Below, in pieces: positions 59,701 through 64,000 of a stretch of 64,000 bases of DNA (position 1 is its first letter; each line of letters starts with the position of its first letter). The position numbers and the translations under genes are program-made. The DNA lies in NCBI RefSeq assembly GCF_000003605.2, contig NW_003148772.1:131181-195180 (forward strand). Reading direction: 5' to 3'. This DNA comes from Saccoglossus kowalevskii (lineage: Eukaryota > Hemichordata > Enteropneusta > Harrimaniidae). The notes under the pieces are model-generated. The model was not told where the DNA came from. It did no database searches and was given only the letters and a program-made list of their open reading frames with translations.

Positions 59701-60321
59701 AATCAAAATTATAATTATGAGAACAACCAGTAAACTGATTTTAGATGAAAGTTACTTTATTATGAGAAAAAATCAAACATCGATGTATATGTCCAATAGT
59801 GAAATTCAAAAGATTGTAAGTGACGTTTTAAATTTATTAATTAATATTTTAACCCACTACTATATATAATTTAATTGTAAATCATTTCAATTGAAAACCT
59901 CTCTCACTTACCAGATTTTATCAAAATAAATCACCGGAGTAAGTGAAGAAAGTAATGCGAGTATAATTACAGATTTAGTGCACATTATATATGTTTTCAT
60001 TAAAAAATGGCTTCAAAACATTAAGGACGCTATTAAATGTGATACTAATTATTACAGTACTCATCTAACAGCATCGAGTATAATTTGTCATCCTAATTCC
60101 GATTACCATTGTTTTACCTAATTTCTTACAGTCCAGATTGAACATACACATACAAATCCATGAGAAAACAACTCAATTTTATCTTTACTCACGATTTTCA
60201 CACATTTCGACATCTTCATCTGAGTGATCATCACAATCATTATAGCCATCGCAGACATACCATTTATTATTTATACATTGGCCATTATTGCACAGGAACC
60301 CGCGAAATGGGTCACATTGAG
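48950..60321 (-). CDS. Gene B: DEG/ENaC-type channel subunit with eight extracellular LDLa modules (overall, partial)
   Basis: Fifteen exons, 1901 nt, open and phase-consistent. All eight LDLa exons are phase 1-1, the signature of exon-shuffled modules. They are followed by seven exons of a DEG/ENaC extracellular domain (D-x-I-L-x-C, [12 protein letters not shown]...VH, KCGCVD, CECREPC, WPS). DEG/ENaC subunits form trimeric, usually amiloride-sensitive sodium channels in the plasma membrane. LDLa modules bind calcium and ligands or other proteins. The array joins just before the finger-region sequence, so it would project outside the cell. Missing: start codon, TM1 and the FPxVTICN region upstream; pre-TM2 and TM2 downstream. 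Either these lie outside or far away, or B is a truncated gene still under recent constraint. Confidence 0.85.
49407..49479 (-). CDS. Gene B exon 14: DEG/ENaC CECREPC exon
   Basis: Acceptor ATACATTAG, donor CAG|GTATAA. It encodes [20 protein letters not shown] then E-P-C, part of the conserved disulfide cluster close to the pore. Confidence 0.85.
49658..49659 (-). other. GC-AG intron donor shared by genes A and B
   Basis: CAAG|GCATGT occurs at the end of the KCGCVD exon in both copies (B at 49659/49658, A at 26977/26978). No GT nearby keeps the frame. Confidence 0.7.
49659..49767 (-). CDS. Gene B exon 13: DEG/ENaC KCGCVD exon with GC donor
   Basis: Acceptor TTTTATGTCAG; donor CAAG|GCATGT uses GC. 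It encodes [20 protein letters not shown] then KCSILNKTQ. Joining to exon 14 gives a whole Asp codon and keeps frame, so the GC donor is needed. Confidence 0.85.
50950..51036 (-). CDS. Gene B exon 12: DEG/ENaC WDNC exon
   Basis: 87 nt, acceptor CCGCAATAG, donor TTG|GTATGT. It encodes [20 protein letters not shown] then YDHYPYSLL, the family's P-Y/W-x-x-C region. Confidence 0.85.
51147..51310 (-). CDS. Gene B exon 11: DEG/ENaC GLTL exon
   Basis: 164 nt, acceptor TTTTACCAG, donor GTG|GTAAGA. It encodes [20 protein letters not shown] then [10 protein letters not shown] and YETSIAIS: the GL-x-L-x-L, Q-x-EYL, GF-x-x-x-VH series typical of DEG/ENaC palm and beta-ball strands. Confidence 0.9.
51913..52019 (-). 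CDS. Gene B exon 10: DEG/ENaC YGNCFTFN exon
   Basis: 107 nt, acceptor ATATTTACAG, donor ACG|GTAAAA. It encodes [20 protein letters not shown] then [22 protein letters not shown] is a hallmark of the family. Confidence 0.9.
52488..52791 (-). CDS. Gene B exon 9: first DEG/ENaC ectodomain exon
   Basis: 304 nt, acceptor CATCTTAG, donor CCAG|GTAATAC. It encodes [18 protein letters not shown] and on to [16 protein letters not shown], the family's D-x-I-L-x-C step. Its first codon is completed by the last base of the LDLa-8 exon, tying the LDLa array and channel ectodomain into one reading frame. Confidence 0.9.
53668..53707. repeat. (AT)n microsatellite in a gene B intron
   Basis: A run of about 40 bp of TA dinucleotides. 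The homologous place in arm A (about 23145-23153) has only ATATATAT, so the run expanded after duplication. Confidence 0.9.
54610..54747 (-). CDS. Gene B exon 8: LDLa module 8
   Basis: 138 nt, acceptor TTTTACTCAG, donor ATG|GTAAGT. It encodes [20 protein letters not shown] then [20 protein letters not shown] and ENC. All six cysteines are present, with an atypical insertion between C2 and C3. Confidence 0.9.
55679..55792 (+). CDS. Candidate first exon of a type II membrane protein, antisense in a gene B intron
   Basis: ATG at 55679 (or 55700) opens [15 protein letters not shown] then [20 protein letters not shown] and VFL. This is a short basic cytosolic tail and one hydrophobic segment, ending at a strong donor TTG|GTAAGTAGC. 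The layout suits Golgi glycosyltransferases or sulfotransferases. No later exons on the plus strand were found, so it could be chance or a fragment. Confidence 0.3.
55930..56046 (-). CDS. Gene B exon 7: LDLa module 7
   Basis: 117 nt, acceptor ATATCATAG, donor AAA|GTAAGC. It encodes [20 protein letters not shown] then [15 protein letters not shown]: the full six-Cys LDLa pattern with a canonical calcium-site D-x-SDE. Confidence 0.95.
56652..56765 (-). CDS. Gene B exon 6: LDLa module 6, four-Cys variant
   Basis: 114 nt, acceptor TTCTTACAG, donor ACA|GTGAGT. It encodes [18 protein letters not shown] then [12 protein letters not shown]. The C1 and C3 positions, which pair with each other in LDLa domains, are both absent; C2-C5 and C4-C6 remain, as does the acidic calcium site. 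Confidence 0.85.
57442..57567 (-). CDS. Gene B exon 5: LDLa module 5
   Basis: 126 nt, acceptor TTTCACAAG, donor TAC|GTAAGT. It encodes [20 protein letters not shown] then [18 protein letters not shown]. Six cysteines are present, but SDE is replaced by EDE, so calcium binding may be weaker. Confidence 0.9.
58241..58369 (-). CDS. Gene B exon 4: LDLa module 4
   Basis: 129 nt, acceptor CGCCTTAAG, donor ATC|GTAAGT. It encodes [20 protein letters not shown] then [18 protein letters not shown]; six cysteines, SDED calcium site. Confidence 0.9.
58563..58682 (-). CDS. Gene B exon 3: LDLa module 3
   Basis: 120 nt, acceptor TTTATATAG, donor ATC|GTGAGT. It encodes [19 protein letters not shown] then [17 protein letters not shown]; six cysteines, SDED site. 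Confidence 0.9.
59130..59294. mobile_element. Small TIR element (MITE) in the intron after LDLa-2
   Basis: Imperfect 21-bp inverted repeats (TTAAAGCAGGAGAGTCGTCAC against TTAAAGC, TCGTCAC at the other end). The element is CpG-rich in AT-rich surroundings. The sister intron after LDLa-1 (about 60100-60190) shares the flanks but lacks it. Confidence 0.6.
59311..59436 (-). CDS. Gene B exon 2: LDLa module 2
   Basis: 126 nt, acceptor TTATGTAG, donor ATC|GTGAGT. It encodes [20 protein letters not shown] then [18 protein letters not shown]. Closest to module 1, with similar flanking introns, so the two arose by tandem duplication of roughly 0.9 kb. Confidence 0.9.
60193..60321 (-). CDS. Gene B exon 1 (first seen): LDLa module 1
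   Basis: 129 nt, acceptor TATATGTAG, donor ATC|GTGAGT. It encodes [20 protein letters not shown] then [19 protein letters not shown]. Six cysteines and the canonical calcium site. Its start phase requires an upstream exon, not found in the window. Confidence 0.9.
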
Positions 60322-61110
60322 CTACATATATAAAAAATAATATTGAAATAATATTTTTGTAATCATCCATCACCAGTACAGCATTGTGCAACAGTTGAAT
60401 GTGAACCTGTACTTTGAAAGATATGACCATCGTGATTTTGCCATATAATTTTGACATCTAACAGAATAAAAAACAATATTTGATTTTAATAACTGTGACG
60501 AGAGAGTTTTTTATCATAATACATTTTAAGAGAAACTGATCAAAATCAATAATTATAAGAACAACCAATATATTTTCATTATTTTGTATAGAATCACCGG
60601 ACAAAGAAAATAAACCTTCCTTACAGATATCATCATACACACTGAATACTGCTGTAGATTTGTTTTAGTAGTCAGTAAAATAAAAACAGAAGTCGTTTCT
60701 ATTTGTGCAAAAATACAGCTGGACATACAGCATGCAGAATGAAGCAAATGAAAAAAACATTGACGGCCATCACTCAGTGGTGAATAAGTCGCCAGATATA
60801 TTGAGTTCACATATAATTATCACTCGCTTATCACATCTTGAATAAAAGGGTAACACAATCAATCAGGCAATAATATAAAATGTCACCAAAATTAATCTAG
60901 ACAAGTGATGATTATTTTAAAAATCACATATACATAACAGAAGAAAACTAAAATTTCGCATTTTAGAATTTTGCAATGGCGTCATAATCTTACAATATAG
61001 CAGAATGTTACGTAATATCCAGTTAGAACATGGAAGTCGTTTTCGAAAATTTAGTTTGTTTGGTCTGTGTTTAGTTCAATTTAGCAAGAACAGGTAATGA
61101 GTAAAAAGGT
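60322..61110. other. Upstream of the first visible LDLa exon; no gene seen
   Basis: 60458-60560 is similar to 59561-59720, the flank of the duplicated LDLa-1/2 unit. No TM1 exon or signal peptide was recognised on the minus strand. Confidence 0.4.
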
Positions 61111-61470
61111 TACACACTTCTATGGTATCCTCGGGAGCGGAACTACGTCACAAGACATTCCACGTTGCTGAGACGCGCACCACTGTACCATGCATTTCTA
61201 GTGGCCCTGTGCACGCTGCTGTGGAACGCCAGTCGAGCCGGTGAAAATTCGAGAAAACAACACAAACTCAACTTTGAAGTAATCCTGAACAGCTAAATTT
61301 ATATATGTTACACACGTGGGGCTAATCTTGTTACACTGTTCAGAGGAGTTTCAACAACCGTCCCTAAGTACCATTTTCTGCGAGTTTTGGGCCTTTGTTT
61401 TCACCGCTGCGGGTTTCCACGCCGTGAAAATGCCCGGATGTCCGCCCCAGAGGATTGACGTACGTTGAAT
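61111..61470. other. CpG-richer block
   Basis: About 350 bp with many CpG dinucleotides (for example GGGAGCGGAACTACGTCAC and CCACGCCGTGAAAATGCCCG) in otherwise AT-rich DNA. It could be a promoter/5' UTR on either strand or a GC-rich repeat. No coding frame with recognisable protein. Confidence 0.35.
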
Positions 61471-61599
61471 GAATGGGTTCAGTTATCATTGTTCACTGAT
61501 GACATCATTAACTGGCCCTCTAGAGGCGAAATGACGTACTGCTAATGATTATATAAATATATATATATAATATCTGTTTAATTCTGGTAAATGATCATT

Positions 61600-61800
61600 T
61601 TCATTAGTAAAAGCGCCCTCACTCAACAATAATGAGTGGTTGGTCAAAAGTTTGATGAGTCAGGTGCATCTATTGACTAAGCTTGTTCTACATAGATACA
61701 CATGAGTATAGGAACCATTAATTCTGTAGGCTGTATTGCAAGTAGTAGAGGATTTCATGTTTGTTGTGACTGGTTGCCTTGTGCTATCTCGTTGTTTTCA
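61600..61800. repeat. Direct repeat, first copy (second at about 63556-63740)
   Basis: GAGTATAGGAACCATTAAT, GTAGGCTGTATTG or GTAGGATGTATTG, then GGATTTCATGT and TGACTGGTTG occur in the same order in both copies. A stretch near 62350-62400 matches the second copy's end. Unknown class. Confidence 0.6.
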
Positions 61801-62657
61801 GGATGCACCTTGATATTTGTTGCTTTCGTGGTTTTCATGGCTAAAATGTTTCTGGTGGGTGGATGATGTGTTTATTGAATCACTGTTTAGACACCCTGCA
61901 GCTTGAAATGGTATGGTCCAAATCACAATTTTATATGGTGGTGACTTCTAAAAACATGGTATCAAAATGATTTCTGTTTATTCATTTACAGTTGGAGATC
62001 CTGAGAACCAGCCACTGAATATGGTGTCGGTAATAAATAGTATTCTGAACAAGCTTTATTAATTATTGTTGGCAATATTCCAAAAATGAATTGAGAGTAC
62101 TCTGTGACATCAAATCTAGTTCTGGTATTGTTATGTTTCTAAAATAAACTTTTCAAATGTCTTGAAACAGATTCAAATATAAGGATATGTATTGTAAAAT
62201 ATTAAGATGAAATAGTGACCAAACGAAAATATCATGTGTATTTTTTATGTGGAAACTTGGCCTTGAAGTTCTTTGTTTTTTTTTTAATTTTTATTTGTGA
62301 ACAAAAAATTATTTTAAGAGCTACACTGACAGTGCAAGGCTATTTCACATGTCTCTTGCTTGAATGTGAAAGTACATGGTATAGTGACTAACTATTATTT
62401 TTTTATATATTAGAATTCTTTTTATTTGGGAAAGCTCTTCTGTAAAAATAGAACAGATGTAATGAATTAATTTGAATATTTTATTTTATTTCAACACTAG
62501 ATGTGATTCACTGCCCTGGAAATAGTATATCACAGAAATTGAGCTGCGGCTAGACGCACCTCTGTGGGTACAATTTATAATTCCTGTCGGAATAAGTTTT
62601 CAGTTCAGTGAACTGTATTGCTTCATTAATTAAAGCAACACTTGATGTTCACAGCTT
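61801..62657. other. No gene seen
   Basis: AT-rich with T runs; no coding or RNA signal. Confidence 0.35.
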
Positions 62658-62661
62658 TTAA

Positions 62662-63550
62662 GGTAGAGATGCATGTTTGTGGGCACTTAGGAGTGAAATT
62701 TTTTGTTTTGCTTTTTATTATCCAAACAGTCTTGGCTATAGACTGTTAAAATTTTGTAGAATTGTGAATAGTGGAACATACTCAAAAAACTATAAATAAC
62801 AGGTGCAAACATTCTCTCTTTTGAATGCTTATCAAGAATTAGCAAGGCTGTACATAAATAATAAAAAAGAAACATGGTGAAAAAGAGAAATGACGGGATC
62901 TCCATATTGTGCACTATATTTAACTTTTAACAAAACGATAATACATTTAAGTTTGGAACTGTTACAGCCATTTTAATTATGAGCATTGACACACTTCTCA
63001 CTGAGTGAATTGTTATGCAAATTAGCAATTATCTCAGCTTCTTTTTAGTGCACATTCCAGAACTCATAGACGCTTTGATCTTTTGTTTTGAAATTTTCAC
63101 AAATGATTGACAATGTGTTTATCTTCAACACGCTGTCAGGGCATTGTTTTGGTTGAACAGTGTAATAACAATCGTACAGACAACTAGCCTGGGCGTTAAT
63201 TTATGCATAAACTTGAAGTAGTGAAATTTGGGCTGCTGCCCAGCAAAATTGACAACTGGTAGACAGTTTTCAAGACGGCGCTTTCTTCATAGTAAACAGA
63301 TGTACCCACAAACCAATTTTGATAGGAAACAGAAGCATGGTTTAGGAGCTATTTTTTTTAATTACTTTTGACCAAAAAAGCACATTTTTGTGCATATTTC
63401 AAACTACAGTGTCCATAAAATAAATACTAAAAATATTTTAAAATTCATACAATAAGCTGTCCGAAAATATATAGTTTTGTGGACAAGGGGGTCATCTTGG
63501 TTTCCTAATTAACTAATTAAAATACCTGTCAGGTAAACTGCATCTCTACC
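62662..63550. mobile_element. TTAA-flanked inverted-repeat element (piggyBac-like nonautonomous)
   Basis: GGTAGAGATGCA at the left end (62662) and its exact complement TGCATCTCTACC at the right end (63539-63550) are both flanked by TTAA (62658-62661, 63551-63554). TTAA target duplication is the piggyBac superfamily mark. No transposase is encoded in the 889 bp. It interrupts other repeat sequence. Confidence 0.6.
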
Positions 63551-63740
63551 TTAAATAGCGCGCTCACTCAACACTAATTTATTAGAAAGTACATAGATGC
63601 AAATGAGTATAGGAACCATTAATGTTGTAGGATGTATTGAGAGGGGTGGAGGATTTCATGTATGTAATGACTGGTTGTAATGTCTCTTCTCTTGCTTGAA
63701 TGTAGAAGTACATGGTTTAGTGACTATTATACTTCAATAA

Positions 63741-64000
63741 TATGTATTTATAATAATATTACATATAGCATAATAAACAGTCATAAACTACTAACATGTG
63801 ATTGCTTTAAAATAACAAATCAATAACAAGTGGAGAAAAGACTGAAAATCAAGGTAAATCAAAACAATGTCAATATGTGGGCCAGTACAAATATGCACAT
63901 TACGCTCTTTATAACTCGATTTAACCTTTACCTTACACAAATAAAAAATAACGAAATATTAAAGTTGCACACCGTTTTATTTTGTATGCAATGCTAATGA
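63741..64000. other. No gene seen
   Basis: AT-rich end of window; nothing recognised. Confidence 0.35.

Noticed and set aside
1-64000. CRISPR arrays, operons, bacterial-type genes, rRNA.
   Set aside because: None seen; introns with GT-AG sites, SINEs and animal protein modules mark this as nuclear animal DNA.

Overview
The window is AT-rich, intron-rich animal DNA with GT-AG splice sites and many transposons and microsatellites. It carries a Gmr1-like Ty3/gypsy element (integrase ahead of reverse transcriptase, an order described for deuterostome elements), a mariner, tRNA-derived SINEs and LINE pieces. A non-vertebrate deuterostome such as a hemichordate or cephalochordate is my best guess, not a certainty. 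Three assembly gaps interrupt it (17540-17952, 28683-28753, 40182-40600).

0-9.5 kb: a LINE ORF1 start runs off the left edge. Two diverged copies of a small secreted-peptide gene unit follow, both on the minus strand. The copy at 6.7-8.2 kb looks intact: TATA box, 5' UTR intron, signal peptide, polyA signal. The other keeps its promoter-like region (~5.1 kb) and only the last 25 codons plus 3' UTR (0.54-0.70 kb), next to a fossil retroelement protease. A decayed mariner lies at 9.59-10.85 kb.

13-29.6 kb and 47.4-60.3 kb: the main content is a family of DEG/ENaC (amiloride-sensitive type) sodium-channel subunit genes with LDL-receptor class A (LDLa) modules spliced into the extracellular region. 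Gene B (minus strand, 60.3 to 48.95 kb) has eight phase-1 LDLa exons followed in frame by seven DEG/ENaC ectodomain exons: 15 exons, 1901 nt, open throughout. Gene A (plus strand, 21.8-29.5 kb) is an inverted copy of the 3' half, now a pseudogene with several lesions, but it keeps the pre-TM2 and TM2 exons. Fragment C (minus strand, 15.65-13.15 kb) is a third copy of just the 3' end. B has no TM2 exon at the expected place, and neither TM1 nor a start codon was found in the window. A SINE inside an A intron, a long TA run in B, and a fossil gypsy element plus flanking DNA breaking into A's 5' flank all postdate the inverted duplication.

29.7-47.4 kb: the spacer between the arms holds mainly repeats, including a recent 555-bp tandem duplication at 34.85-35.96 kb and a pair of repeats with fold-back ends at 32.8 and 33.4 kb. 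It also has a weak candidate first exon encoding an MGNSVS N-terminus. 60.3-64 kb: repeats, a CpG-richer block near 61.1-61.5 kb, and a TTAA-flanked inverted-repeat element at 62.66-63.55 kb. Coordinates and splice junctions were read by eye; no alignment or database search was run.
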